A DNA stretch of 64,000 bases from Pollenia angustigena (lineage: Eukaryota > Arthropoda > Insecta > Diptera > Polleniidae). Under the pieces are notes generated by a model that was not told the origin of the DNA, ran no database searches, and saw only the letters and a list, made by a program, of their open reading frames with translations. Shown here piece after piece: positions 10,329 to 21,578 of the stretch. How positions within the stretch are numbered: position 1 is the stretch's first letter; every line of letters starts with the position of its first letter. The position numbers were made by a program, and so were the translations under genes. The DNA lies in the NCBI GenBank assembly GCA_930367215.1, contig OV884058.1, forward strand, positions 195,876,208-195,940,207. Direction: 5' to 3'.

Positions 10329-10384
10329 GTGCTTTCAGCGTTGGATATTTTACAGCCACCTCATTTGGATTTCTTCCAAGAAAT
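10329..10384 (+). CDS. nmo: nemo kinase, exon encoding end of N lobe/hinge approach (partial gene)
   Basis: A 56-base exon between acceptor TTCTTACAG and donor GTATCC, reading VLSALDILQPPHLDFFQE plus two bases (AT). The next exon begins with A, so the split codon is Ile (ATA) and the protein runs on as IYVITELL, exactly the order in Nemo/NLK family kinases. It covers the strand leading to the hinge of the kinase domain. The donor is GT but a poor consensus match (GTATCC). Upstream coding exons are outside the window. Recognition rests on remembered family sequence plus in-frame splicing. Confidence 0.93.
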
Positions 10385-10529
10385 GTATCCTTTTGATTAA
10401 AAAAAACGAACCAAAATCCCATTATTTTTACTTTTATAGTTTTAGGTTTTAACAAAGATAAGAAAGAAGCATTTCCATAAAAGAGTTTACAGTGAAATCT
10501 TTTAAAGTAAGACAGTCAACGTTATAAAG

Positions 10530-13492
10530 CAGGAGTGCCCACAAGTTCCTTATGGAAGAGCAAACACTAATACATTTAAAGAAAAACTAATTTTTATTGA
10601 ATATTTTTTGCTGTAAAAAGCAATACATACAAATAAAAAAATATTTCATAAACATACACGGCAAAAAAAAATTTGATTTGCATTTTTTGTAAAAATTATC
10701 TGAAATGAAAAAAAGTTAGTGCGTGTAAATTTTATTTCAAACCCGTACTTTTCAATCGAAATGGCCTTTAAGTCTTCCATGATCCTTCCAATAAATTATC
10801 CAAATTTATGTCAATGTCAGTTGTAGATAATTTTAGTAAGGCCTCCAAATTTTCGTTGCTCATTCTACTTCTATGCTTGTTTTTTATTAATTTTAATTTT
10901 GAAAATGTACTTTCACATATATATGTACTACCAAACATGGAATACAAACTTAAAATATCCTTGTGAAGTAAAGGGTATTTATTTGGTTTTAAGGATTTCC
11001 AAAAATCAATGCCACTTAAATTAGAATTTTTAAGTTCAGAGTCGCATTGCAGATCACATAGCTCCATTTGTAGCTCAGGCTTTTGATTGTATATGCTACA
11101 TGTCATTGGAGTAAAAAAAAATGGCTATCATTTGCTTAATGCTGTCAAAATCTTTAAATCTTTTTTTAAAATTTGTTTTCAAATCGTCAAAATGACTTAA
11201 ATATTTAAAAAAATCATAATTTAAAATGTTGTACTCATCATTTAAGATAGCTTTTAAGCATGGAAAGTGGAACATTCTATCCATATTTAAATCATATATA
11301 AAAATATCTATCTTTTTAAGAAAACCTTCGATTTGGTCAACCAAGTCAAAAATAGATTTGTTTTTGCCTTGAAGGGAAATATTAAGGTTGTTAAGATGAG
11401 TTGTTAAGTCTGTTAAAAATGCTAAGTCTATGTTAAATGCTTGAGATTTAATTTCGTCTAAGAGCTCAAAATTTTTAAAATCCAGTTCAATAAACTCAAC
11501 AACTTCCTTTCGCACTTAAAAAAAACGTTCAAGGCATTTTCCTCTACTTAGCCATCTCACCTCATACTGATTTTCGCATTCCTCAAGGAATTTCTTAAAC
11601 TTACGATGAGTTAACGAATTGTGCCCACCTCTAATTTTGTTCACTATTTTTACCACAACACTCATTGTGTGGACACAATTCGTCCATTTAGCACACAATG
11701 ACTCTTGGTGAACTACACAGTGAAACGAAGGAACCTTTATACCATTTTTAATCAACTGCCCAATAAAGCCGTCCTTTTTGCCGAGCATTGCGGGAGCACC
11801 ATCTGTGCATATGGCTGTTAATCTTGCTGATTCGGTTTTTATTTCCAACCTCCCGTTTACCGCATCAAAAATGTCAATGCCTCTCGTATTTCGATGGAGC
11901 GGAATCAGTGCAAAAATTTCCTCATTTACATTAAAGTTATTGTCAACCATTCTGATGGCTAATATTAGTTAACTTATGTCAGATATATCGCATGATTCAT
12001 CCAATGCCAGAGAGAAATATGTACATAACTTGAATTTCTTTTTTAAAAGCGAGTCCAAGTATGTACTTATTAATTTCTTCGATTCTTCGGGTCACTGTGT
12101 TTCGTGACAAAGGAACTGTTTCAATTGAGTCTGCCAATAAATTTCCACTTTCTCCAAAACAAGACAGCATTTCTTTGCAAACTTTTTTTATAAAAATGCC
12201 ATCAGAAAACGGTTTAAAGTTCTGAGCAATTCTTAAGCTTGTAATATAGGATGCTTTTAGAGGTCCAGTATTAGTATCATTTGACTGAAAATTAAGACGT
12301 TGCATGTTTATTTCCTCACCATAACTTTCTATGTGCTCCAAGATTCGGAGCGCATCCTGAAATAAAAAAGACTTTTTAAAGTCCGCAACTAATTGTTCTC
12401 TTGATCCACCAGCTATTTTATTGGCAACGTAATCTGCATGAAGTGCCTTAAAATGCCTTTCAATATTAAATTTAGTGTTAGCTTGCATTATTTGAAAGCA
12501 TATTAAACATTGTGCTTCAGCCTTAAAATTATAAGTAAAAAAAAAATCTTTTTCCCATTATTTGCAAGTCCATTTTGTAAAAAATACAAAAAATTCATAA
12601 AAACGTTTTCAAATATGTAATTCACTTTTACTTCTCGCGTTCGTCGACTCTTGTTAAATGACTAACACCAATTTTTTCCAAGTGTTTTTCAATACACACT
12701 TTGTTAAACGGTATCATACGTTAAACAAAAACAAAATCTGCAATGATGATCGCTGTCGTCAATGTTTACCAGCAAAGCATACGAAAGTGTTGTTGCTTTA
12801 CACTTGCGTGTATTCAGTGAAGAACGACAAAAAAACTAATAAGACAAAATTGTTTGTGTATTTCGTATTGCTAGTGCTGAGAGCTCTCTGTGTGTATGGA
12901 AATACACAGCCTATAGCTAAGTGTTTTTACAAAAACAAATGAGCATCAAGAGCATTGATGTTCAAAAATGTTTTGCATATGTATTATGAGAGAGTTTCAA
13001 AATACAGAGATACGCAAAACTAAACGCACAAATTTTATTTAAATTTAATACAAGTAAATTGTTTTGATTGTAAAATATTTATAATAATACCGTCCAACTA
13101 AATTTTCTATTTTTTAAATTGACTTTTAAAATTTTAACTTTTAAAAACTTTTTAACAAACAGTATGAATTGGAAATTTTTAAATATTACAATTAAAAAAA
13201 ATTCAATGTGAAGTGCGAGCATGTTTAGAAATTAAAATTAAGAATTATATCTAAAAAAAACTCCACTTAATTTTTCTACATTTATGCTTTTATGACAATT
13301 TCGTAAAAACATTCAAATATTTTTTTAATTTTATTACTTATCTTACACACTGTATTTGAAATAAGATCAACTCATCTTCCGTACGTGTGCAACTAAATTA
13401 AAGAGCGTAAAAAACAAAGGGGTGGGGCTTACAAACAATTGTTTGCTTGAATGGACATCAATGATCAAGAGCATAGGGCTTGGGCACTCTTG
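10530..13492 (-). mobile_element. Full-length hAT transposon, transposase decayed
   Basis: A 2963-bp element flanked by a perfect 8-bp duplication TTATAAAG (10522-10529, 13493-13500). Left end CAGGAGTGCCCACAAG; right end, on the minus strand, CAAGAGTGCCCAAGCC. Eleven of the first 12 bases match, the hAT-like CARGAGTGCCCA terminus. The single transposase pseudogene (10768-12573) is on the minus strand. About 900 bp between the transposase start and the right end (12600-13480) is AT-rich and non-coding; the 94-codon frame at 12658-12942 looks accidental. Confidence 0.95.
10768..12573 (-). pseudogene. hAT transposase (GTF2IRD2/ZBED-like lineage), broken
   Basis: Reads from an ATG at 12573 downward. 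It starts with a BED-like zinc finger (CLIC ... HFKALH, about 12440-12515), then the RNase-H-like catalytic core with SLALDES (about 12000) and ICTDGAPAM (about 11800). The helix-rich insertion follows, with YEVRWLSRGKCLERFF (11520-11567). It ends with the C-terminal hAT dimerisation region (YICESTFSKLKLIKNKHRSR, about 10860-10920). Arthropod relatives are commonly labelled 'GTF2I repeat domain-containing protein 2-like'. Lesions: single-base shifts at homopolymer runs near 12537-12546, 12040 and 11113-11121, plus stops at about 11963-11965 (one base from Gln) and 11516-11518 (one base from Glu). Otherwise the domain order is complete, so inactivation may be recent. Confidence 0.93.
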
Positions 13493-13636
13493 TTATAAAG
13501 TGTCAGACAGATCCCCAAAATTTAAAAATTTCTTAAATTTAACTTTGAGACCTTCAAGGAATTTTAACTCTTGATTAAAGTGAAAAAAAACTAATTGTCT
13601 AATAATATTTGGGAATTGTGTACTGTTTGCTACACG

Positions 13637-14050
13637 CAGAGAAAAAACATTTTTTAAATATGGTGAACTCCAATAAAACTATTTTTAAAGAAAATTGTCA
13701 ATATGTTATGTTAAATATAACTATATTGAAAAAGTTCTCCATTAAGAAGCCACAACGATATTATGGTTGCCTCTAAACATGTTATGGTTAAATAAGACAA
13801 AAATTAGTTTTCCAAGAGCAACATGCTATGTTTGAAAACCAACCATGCTATTATAAGTGTTAAACATGTTTTAGTTATTTGTAACATGTTCGGAAGCAAC
13901 CATAATATGGTTATGGCTTCTTGATGGCGGACTAATTCAATCATAATATGATTGACAATAATATGGTTAAATGTAACATAAAATGTTAAAAATTTTCTTT
14001 AAAAATAATTTTGTTGGAGGTGACCCTATTTAAACATGTTTTTTTCTCTG
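13637..14050. mobile_element. Foldback element, ~414 bp
   Basis: Long imperfect inverted arms: CAGAGAAAAAACAT... at left and ...ATGTTTTTTTCTCTG at right. Inner matches (TTTTTAAAGAAAATT, ACCATAATATGGTTGC) extend nearly to the centre. No clear target duplication; TA occurs near both ends. Non-coding. Confidence 0.75.
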
Positions 14051-14174
14051 GTTGATACAAACATTCCCTTCTATTGAAGGCTTTTTTATTGCATGAGAAC
14101 TTAATACAAAACAGAAATGTTGTTGGAATGAAATTTTGTTGTTATAATCTGATAGATAATTTTTTAAATATGAT

Positions 14175-14640
14175 TTCCGCCATATGTCCGCCGCGGCTAT
14201 GAGTCCATTCGATCAGTCTTATTTTGACTACTTATTCTAATAAATCTGGCCGTATGACATTAATGGCGGATTATATATGGGCTCCCAATGATCCAAGAGT
14301 TGCTGGTTTATCGGCATAAACTAATGACTTAACATAGCCTCGTAAAAAGAAATCTAGAGGTGTTAAATCGCACAAACGAGGTCGGCCAGTGAACGGTCAC
14401 TGCTGAATATAAAGATGTCACGAAATTGTTTTTGCAATAAATCTATTGTTAAGCGTGCTCTATGACTAGTTGCGCTGTCTTGTTTGGAACGAAATGTTGT
14501 TGAAGTCTAGCTGCTGCATGTTTTAAAAACAAAAGCGTCCAAACCGCACCAAACAGTAAATTTTAATGGATGTAATGGTGACTGGTTAACGGCTTGAGGA
14601 TTGCCTTCGCTCCAAATACGATAATTTTTGCGTTTTGGCG
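14175..14640 (-). pseudogene. Tc1/mariner-superfamily transposase relic (C-terminal half)
   Basis: Minus strand from 14640 downward: NYRIWSEGNPQAVNQSPLHP and KFTVWCGLDAFVF (about 14500-14640), QLVIEHA (near 14460), ARLTIDLLQKQFRD, PRLCDLTPLDFFLRGYVKSL (about 14320-14390), YADKPATLGSLGAHI, and RGGHMAEIIF near 14175. The 'V.VWCG..' and 'CDLTPLDFFLWGYVK' strings belong to an insect DDE transposase lineage of the IS630-Tc1-mariner group. Several stops and frameshifts; no ends found. Confidence 0.8.
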
Positions 14641-15127
14641 TAGAATTGAATATCATAATAAGGCAACTTGTCATTTCAAAGCAGAAAAAATTACAAGTTC
14701 CAAAAAACGGAATAACCCCATTGTCAAATTGCCATTTTATTCAAAAAACTAATGTTGTGTTCTTTTCTACAAAAAATGTGATATTTTATTTAAAAAAAGG
14801 TAATTTGGTGTCTGTTTCTTAAAAATTTTGGGCCCGAAAAGGGTGGCCTGTTTACAAACAAAGCGTTTACCAACCGCCCCGGATCTTGTCGGATTATACA
14901 GTCGCCCTTTGTTTAGGAGCTGAAGCTCTCTAATCTCCGCTGCTTTCGGAAAAATGCTCGCAGCATCTGTTGAGTAGCAAAAGTACCTAGCGATAGTCCT
15001 TCCTCAGTCTTTCCGCGAATTTGAGTAGTTAATCAAAACCACCACGTGATTCCCGAAAGAATATTTTCAACGGAAATGCGCAAAGACAATCTTCCTGAAA
15101 GGCAAAGTATTTTCAGGAAAAAGCATA

Positions 15128-17148
15128 TCGAGGGTTATTTTTCAAATAGTGCTATCTGCAGTTTTTCAAAAATGTGTTTTAAGTTTGAAAAAAACAATTT
15201 TCCCAAATCGTTTTTTTTTTTTTTTTTTCATAAATATTGGATTGTGCTATCTAACGGACACGTTTTTTTATTGTAAAAAAGTGCTATCTACATAAAAAAT
15301 ATTACTTCATATATTAAAATGATAAAAATTGTTATTACAAAGTAGACATATTATACATCAAAGGGTAAGGAAATGTGTCTAGATTTCATAAACTAATATA
15401 ATTTTAAAATTCGTTGCAGAATTTTGCAAAAAAACTGCAAAAAATTTGTTAATGAGTTTTTGTAAACAATATAAATTTTAATTTATGCAATAAAATCTTC
15501 TTTAGCTAATATTATTTAATGCAATTTTACAAGTAAATACATTTTTTAATGCTTAATACAAACCAGCTCAAGATTTTATTAAACTTTTTTAGAAATATAA
15601 TGGCTGCCAAGCACGGTTCTTAGTATTCATATTGCAATTATTATAAACATATCGGGTCATACAAACTCGAGAGTCGCCCAAAATTGGACCGTCCGAATGG
15701 ACTACCTCAGACGAAGTCATGGCCAACATTTACATGATATTATACAAATAAAACTGTAAAGCGAATTTATGTATATAATATCTTTGGTTTTTCTAAAATC
15801 TTGGGATGAAGTTTCCTGTTGATCTAGCCTAGGCAACCAGTGAAATGCGTATAGGAATTGCTTATCCCATCAACAATAAATTTCCGTGTTTTTATCAAAA
15901 ATAAAAATTGGGATTAAAGCAGGACAAACAAAATCTTGTTGATAATTCACAATAAAATATTTCAAACAAATTATGATACATTTGAGTCTTATATTTCCAA
16001 AAATATAGAACAATTATAAACTATGAAGAACTGGACAAGCGTATTTCACAAAAAAAATTTTTTAGTATCAGACTAAAATTAAGAATTAAGGATCGTTTTT
16101 AGCTTTTGTTATACCCGAGATGTCCTAATTTGGCAACTTAAAGCACTTGTCCTGCTAAGTCTATAGACCTCAAATCCAAGACATAAACTCGACTTTAACT
16201 TTTTCATTGTCACCTCAAACTGCATTCTAATCGGACCAACCGTTTATAAAATATAAAATTATCTCCATTTTTTCCCAAGTTTCCCACACTGTGCAGCGAT
16301 CATATAAATAGAAGCGAAACCCTTACAATCTGGTCCACGTTCTTTAAACTAAGCAAACGGATGCATTTCCAAAGCATTGAAGTCTGCTATTTCGCAAGAA
16401 TATCGTTATTTTTATGATAATTAAAAATATGTAGATAAAGTTTAATTATTTATTGCTTTTCAAAAAACGTTAGTGTTAAATTTTAACTTAATTTCGAGTT
16501 CTGTTAACATGATTACGCGTTTCTTAAAATTTTACTACAAAAGTCTCAAATAGTTTTCATTACAGCTCATTTTCATTTTTTTCAAATAGTGCTATCTGGT
16601 TATTTCAATCTAATAAAAAAATTAAAAAATGTATGATTAAGACGTTGTTTTTTAAAAACATTAGCCCAATTCACAATCTTGTGCAAATTGTCTTGCATCG
16701 TAGCATTTGCAAAATGGAATAGTAAATAACATAGCATACTTTTGGGATTATGGTTAAAACCATAACTATAAATGGTATAGTATATTTTTACTCTACACCA
16801 ACAAAATATACAGCAATGCACTTGCTACTCTTTTGCAAATATGCAACGACTAAAACCAATAGTTTATATTTACTCGAGTTGATTGCAAAACGACAGCTAA
16901 CACTCAGTGAACCAAGCCGATCTGAAAAATGTTATAGTATTTACTATAATCCCAAAAGTATACTACAGTATTCACTATACCATTTTGCAAATGATACGAT
17001 GCAAGACCATTTGCACAAGATTGTGAATTGGGCTATTGTAAAATAAAGTTTAGTTAATACTCTTAGAGATATCGAAAAAATTCAGTTTTTTCGCTCTCCT
17101 GTAAAATTGTGATTTTGCTGACAGCACTATTTGAAAAATAACCCTCGA
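15128..17148. mobile_element. TA-flanked TIR element with GTGCTATCTG repeats
   Basis: Identical 20-base termini TCGAGGGTTATTTTTCAAAT in inverted orientation, flanked by TA (15126-15127, 17149-17150). The word AGTGCTATCTG recurs at about 15149, 15245, 15281 and 16588 and near the right end (as its complement). These are candidate transposase-binding repeats. 2.0 kb, no transposase seen. A related element lies at 41569-43163. Contains a nested MITE at 16664-17033. Confidence 0.85.
16664..17033. mobile_element. Nested TA-flanked MITE, 370 bp
   Basis: Inverted arms GCCCAATTCACAATCTTGTG / CACAAGATTGTGAATTGGGC with TA on both sides (16662-16663, 17034-17035). Homology of the arms extends ~75 bases inward (GCATTTGCAAAATGG). 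Inserted into the element at 15128-17148, hence younger. Confidence 0.85.
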
Positions 17149-17428
17149 TATAAGTTGAAGTACGTATTACAAGATAGTATCTCTGGTCAGCCACGACCTA
17201 AAGTGATCGCAAAGATCTCTTGAGATCTGTCAATTTTGGATTTTTAAATTGACTTCACCTGATTATGTCCCGGAGGATGTAAAGTATCTTTGTCTGGAGG
17301 GAATGTACAAATTCGATCACAAGATGAAATGCTTTTAAATTAAATAATTAAAAAACAAACAAGATAGATATAAAAAATGTTTTTCGATTTCTTTTGATAA
17401 AAATAATAAAACAATAAACAAAACATTA

Positions 17429-17544
17429 ACCTCCGTATTAATAAACGACTTTTAAATTTAACAAACGTTTATTAAGTCAAATTTTCACAGAAAATTTGTT
17501 TTGTAAACCTTTTTTAAAAAAAAAAATTTATGAATTACGGCAGT
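17429..17544. mobile_element. Small palindromic MITE, TAA-flanked
   Basis: Similar in length and sequence to the element at 50965-51080: CCGTATTAATAAACGA, AAATTTAACAAACG, ending TTTATGAATTACGGCAG, with TAA at both sides. PIF/Harbinger-like TSD. Confidence 0.6.
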
Positions 17545-17664
17545 AAGAAAATTACCTTTATAATAATTTAATAAGGAAAAGTTTAGGAGCTATTTCAGTC
17601 CTTATAAAACAAAAAATGGTTTCCTCTTAACTTTAAAATTTTAACCCCAATTTCCGCCATTCAG

Positions 17665-18256
17665 ATATGTGATAACAGAACTTCTCCAATCCGATCTCCA
17701 TAAAATTATAGTTTCACCGCAACACTTATCTGCCGATCACATAAAAGTGTTCCTCTATCAAATACTCCGTGGTCTCAAATATTTACATTCGGCACGTATC
17801 CTACATCGTGACATCAAACCGGGCAATCTGCTGGTCAATTCAAATTGTGTTTTGAAAATATGCGATTTTGGTTTGGCTCGTGTGGAAGAACCCGATCAAA
17901 CAAAACACATGACCCAAGAGGTTGTCACACAATACTATCGAGCACCCGAAATTCTAATGGGTGCCCGACACTATTCCTCGGCAGTGGATGTTTGGTCAGT
18001 GGGTTGTATATTTGGTGAACTGTTGGGGCGTCGTATATTGTTTCAGGCACAAAATCCAGTACAACAATTAGATCTCATAACAGACTTGTTGGGTACGCCC
18101 TCGATGGAAGATATGCGTCATGCCTGTGGTGGGGCACGTTCGCATATGTTAAGGCGTGCACCGAAATTACCCTCATTCTCAGCTCTCTATACATTAAGTT
18201 CACATGCCACACACGAAGCGGTGCATTTGCTGTGTCAAATGTTGGTATTTGATCCT
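17665..18256 (+). CDS. nmo: nemo kinase, main catalytic exon
   Basis: 592-base exon (one base finishing Ile, then 197 codons) encoding the hinge and most of the kinase C lobe of Nemo-like kinase. This is a MAPK-related Ser/Thr kinase that tunes Wnt, BMP and planar-polarity signalling by phosphorylating nuclear partners such as TCF and Mad. Visible motifs: hinge YVITELLQSDLHKI; catalytic loop HRDIKPGNLL with Asp at 17810-17812; DFG metal motif at 17864-17872; activation segment HMTQEVVTQYYRAPE. The Thr-Gln-Glu (17912-17920) replaces the MAPK TxY and is diagnostic for NLK. After it come DVWSVGCIFGELLGRRILF and the helical tail to MLVFDP. The first in-frame GTG/ATG is not a start; the exon opens mid-protein after CATTCAG. 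Donor GTAAGT is perfect. No lesions. Confidence 0.98.
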
Positions 18257-18336
18257 GTAAGTGTTGCAATCTCAATTATTTTTTTTATGGATTTGACTTT
18301 TTTTGATTGATTGGATTTTGTTGTTTTTGTGTTTAG
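18257..18336 (+). other. nmo: nmo intron, 80 bp
   Basis: Short phase-0 intron with GTAAGT donor and TGTGTTTAG acceptor, between codons for Pro and Asp of VFDP-DKRIS. Confidence 0.95.
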
Positions 18337-18538
18337 GACAAGCGCATTTCCGTCTCAGATGCTTTAGCCCACCCCTATTTGGATGAGGGTCGTTTGCGTT
18401 ATCATTCGTGTATGTGTAAATGTTGTTTTACCACACCAGGTGGTATGCGTCAATATACAAATGATTTTGAACCATCGGCCGGTCAAGCTTTCGATGACTT
18501 ATGGGAGCGTAAATTGACATCAGTGCAGCAGGTCAAAG
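18337..18538 (+). CDS. nmo: nemo kinase, end of kinase domain and C-terminal extension
   Basis: 202 bases, 67 codons plus one base. It starts DKRISVSDALAHPYLDEGRL, the last kinase helix with the usual 'HPYL' of MAPK-like kinases. It continues into the NLK-specific extension: a Cys cluster (YHSCMCKCCFTT), then MRQYTNDFEPSAGQAFDDLW and ERKLTSVQQVK. The extension follows the kinase fold in NLK proteins and resembles the MAPK common-docking tail. Splits a Glu codon (G|AG) with the next exon. Frame and splice sites are clean. Confidence 0.97.
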
Positions 18539-18764
18539 GTAAGTGGAAAATTTAATTTGAAAAAAACAAACCTTTCAAAAACATACTTTTTTGCAAAAAA
18601 GACTTTTGGAAAAAGTAAAATGGCCATTAAAAAAAATATTCTTTCGAAAAAGTCTCTTTTTATAAATTTGTCTGTGTATATCTCTTTTTATACATGTCTA
18701 GTAAACAAGAGCACCTTTTTGAAAAAAAATCCTATTTATTAAATACACATTTTTAAAAAAGTGG

Positions 18765-19668
18765 AGGGTGGAGAGTATTTTATGTTTGTGCTGGTATATG
18801 CAACACCACATGCGCATGTGGTTCTGCCGTATTTTTTGACGTCATCACACAACGTACAGTGCCCATTGGGGTTGTAATGACGTCAAAATTACTTCAAGCC
18901 CATATCCGCATGTGGGTTTTCATATTCCGTTTACTCCAGGCTCTAGAATCGAAACGATCTAACATTGTCCATCCGTCTGGCTGGCTGTCCGTGTAAGCCT
19001 TGTGCGCAAAGTACAGGTCGTAATTTTTGAGCTAATTTTGTGAAAATTGATGCATTGGTTCTAGTTTTCAGAAGGATCAAGAATATTTAAAATAGTGAGA
19101 ATCGGTCAAAAATTTTACATATCCCCCATACAAGCTTCTTTTCGAAATAGAGTCCTTGTGCCCATAAACCATCTTATTATGTTGGTATTTAGATAACATT
19201 TGGCCCAAACTTATTCAAATGCAATCTAAATAATCTTATCATTATTTATTGGAATCGGTCCAGTTTTGACCATTGGTCCCATACAAATACTGCTACCTAA
19301 ATAGATTTTAATGTCATAACTTCCCTATAAATGTTGGTCTTGACATAAAAATTGGCGATAACTACTATGCCATGTCAAAATGTTGAGGTGGTAGATCTTA
19401 AACTAGCCATAGGTTCCATAAATACCCCTTCCTAAAATCAATTAAAGGCAAAAGCATCTCATAACGATGAATTTATCTAAATAAAATTAGGCACAAAGAA
19501 GTTCTACATGAATCTTAACCTCTTAACATAATTTGGTTCTGGCGGATCCATGAATTCCCATGGATACCAAATAGGGTACACTCTCGAAAATTGGTTTTCA
19601 AATAGAGTGGTGTAGGGTATCATATGGTCGTTCTTGACCAACTACATTTTATTACTTGGTTTTTGTTG
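18765..19668 (-). repeat. Diverged copy 3 of the GTCY-type repeat inside an nmo intron
   Basis: Fills most of the 1181-bp intron 18539-19719 (GTAAGT..TTTTCAG). It shows CCGTCTGGCTGGCTGTCCG, TTGTGCGCAAAGTACAGGTC and, at the right edge, GTGTAGGGTATCATATGGTC, the same landmarks and orientation as the copy at 49985-50578. The left part is diverged, including near-palindromic TGACGTCA-like stretches at 18838-18890. Confidence 0.7.
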
Positions 19669-19719
19669 ATGTTCATTAGTTTTAATTAAATATTTTTTAT
19701 TTTCTTTAAAAATTTTCAG

Positions 19720-19813
19720 AGGAAATGCATAAATTTATAGCCGAACAATTACAAACAGGTCGTGTACCTTTGTGCATAAATCCCCAAAGTGCAGCATTCA
19801 AAAGTTTTGCTAG
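19720..19813 (+). CDS. nmo: nemo kinase, penultimate coding exon
   Basis: 94 bases reading (G)AG then EMHKFIAEQLQTGRVPLCIN and PQSAAFKSFA plus AG, which pairs with T of the last exon to give Ser. This is the strongly conserved NLK tail. Acceptor AAATTTTCAG, donor GTAAGT. If the donor is not used, translation stops almost at once: GCT AGG TAA gives ..FAR and a stop. A short-tail isoform ending in this exon is thus possible but unproven. Confidence 0.97.
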
Positions 19814-20314
19814 GTAAGTAAAAAAGTTTTTTAAATACTTTTCGTTTTTATTTTATTTTGTTAACTATCAAATATCCTACTTTTACCACTTTATTTTACA
19901 CACTATACAAACAACTATTTAACAAATTTTTGCTCTACATTTTACTAAAAAAAATCTTTCTTCTTTATTATATAACTTTATATAGACACACACATACACA
20001 CACACAAAGCATTTTAAGTTTTCCAAAAAAAAAACTACCTAATTAGTTAATAATTTTGTTTTAATCAAATTAAAACTTTTTTTTATTTTTTATATGTCTA
20101 AACAAAATAAAACCTAATAAAGCCAGTAAACAAAAATGAGATAAACTAGAATTTCTACTACAACAAACACTGCTGCTAAACCGCCCTCTTTTTATCAATA
20201 AATCAAATTTGAAAAAATAAAAGAAAAAAGTACTAAAACCCCAAATCTACAACAAAATAAATAAGATACTGAAAATGAAGTAATGAATATTAAACTGTTT
20301 AAATAAAAAAAATT

Positions 20315-20316
<2 letters not shown>

Positions 20317-20344
<28 letters not shown>
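20317..20344. repeat. (AG)14 microsatellite
   Basis: Fourteen AG dinucleotides followed by an AAGAG interruption, inside the last nmo intron. Confidence 0.97.
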
Positions 20345-20351
<7 letters not shown>

Positions 20352-21578
20352 CATAGATTTTAATATTTGCATTTAACAGTTAAAAACAAAAAATGACAAA
20401 AATTTTACGAAAAAAATTTTGCCTAGCCTTAAAGTATGCAATTATAATTGCAATTGGATGGCACTTAAAAGTATGCAACGAAAATAATGCCAGATAAATA
20501 ATGTTGTATAAAAACAAAAGGCAGTGATAGTAATTGTATTTGCAACTGTAATACATGTGTCTATCAACCAAACAACCAACCAGCCATACAACAACAAATA
20601 CACCTACAACATCAACAACTACATGGTGTATAATAACAACAATAGTTTAAATACAGACAGTGAAATACATATAAACATTCATATAAGTTGTGTGTATTTT
20701 ACAAACTATACTTTGCTATAGCATACTTTAGTGCTGTTGTCAGCATTTTATTTATTTTTTTTTTTTTTTGCTACAATATTTGCCGTTACTCTTTTGCCGT
20801 TTTAATCATCAATATTTTTGCAAAATAATAGGTTTGTTAACAACCAAAAAAAATTAAAATTTTTTTTTTTTTTTTCTTTAAATGTTTTTTTTTTTTTGTT
20901 GGGATTGTTATATATTTATTATTTAAATACAACAGTTTTATTAAAGTACTTTTTGTCCATTGTATGTGAAAAGAGAAAATAAAAGCACAAACAAAATATC
21001 GCAAAAAATTGCTAGGAAAATTGGCTTTATACAAATAAAAATATAAATAAATATTTATGTATGTACATATGTATATAATACTTTAGTTATTGTTTTGTGT
21101 TAACAACTGTCAGAAAAAATAAATTTAATATGAATAAACATTTTAATTGATTTTTATAACGAACTTATGTTTTTGTATTTAGAAGTGCTGGCAATAAATT
21201 ACAGCTGGTAATTAAAGCATACTTTAGGTTGTTTGAAACTATTTATAGTAGCATTAGTTAAGTGATATGTGTAATACATACAAAGAATTTTTAAAAAGTT
21301 TTAAAAAAGTTTCTTTAGTTTTAAATTTCTTGCAATGAACATAAGTTCGAAAGTTTAAAATTTTAAATGCAAGCCATCATTGCATAATTGAAGTAAGAAG
21401 TAATAAGTCAAATTTGTCATAACTTGACCTTAGCTGTTAATGCTTGTGGACACAGATAGGTGACCTCACAAGATATCAAATGGCTGAGTTCTCTAATTTA
21501 AGGCCTCTATCATCTATTTTCCTTGTGAAAGTTTTAAGAGACTTTTGGGCATAAGTTCATGTTAGTATTAAAGTATGT

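Larger units (their letters stand above)
10385..17664 (+). other. nmo: nmo intron, 7280 bp
   Basis: Donor GTATCC, acceptor TTTCCGCCATTCAG; it splits an Ile codon after its second base. It is mostly transposable elements: an hAT (10530-13492), a foldback repeat (13637-14050), a mariner relic (14175-14640) and a TA-flanked element (15128-17148) with another inside it. Remaining stretches (14651-15125, 17151-17428) show no gene. Confidence 0.9.

Noticed and set aside
12658..12942. 94-codon plus-strand frame
   Set aside because: Lies in the non-coding part of the hAT element, has no recognisable motif and low-complexity composition.
14880..15040. GC-richer segment that could be a coding relic
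   Set aside because: No frame gave recognisable motifs; left unassigned within the nmo intron.
18075..18275. Minus-strand 66-codon frame
   Set aside because: Shadow of the nmo coding exon on the opposite strand.
17669..18310. A 213-codon plus-strand frame as a complete small kinase gene
   Set aside because: It is one nmo exon; the start is mid-exon after a splice acceptor and its last ~18 codons run past the GTAAGT donor at 18257 into the intron.
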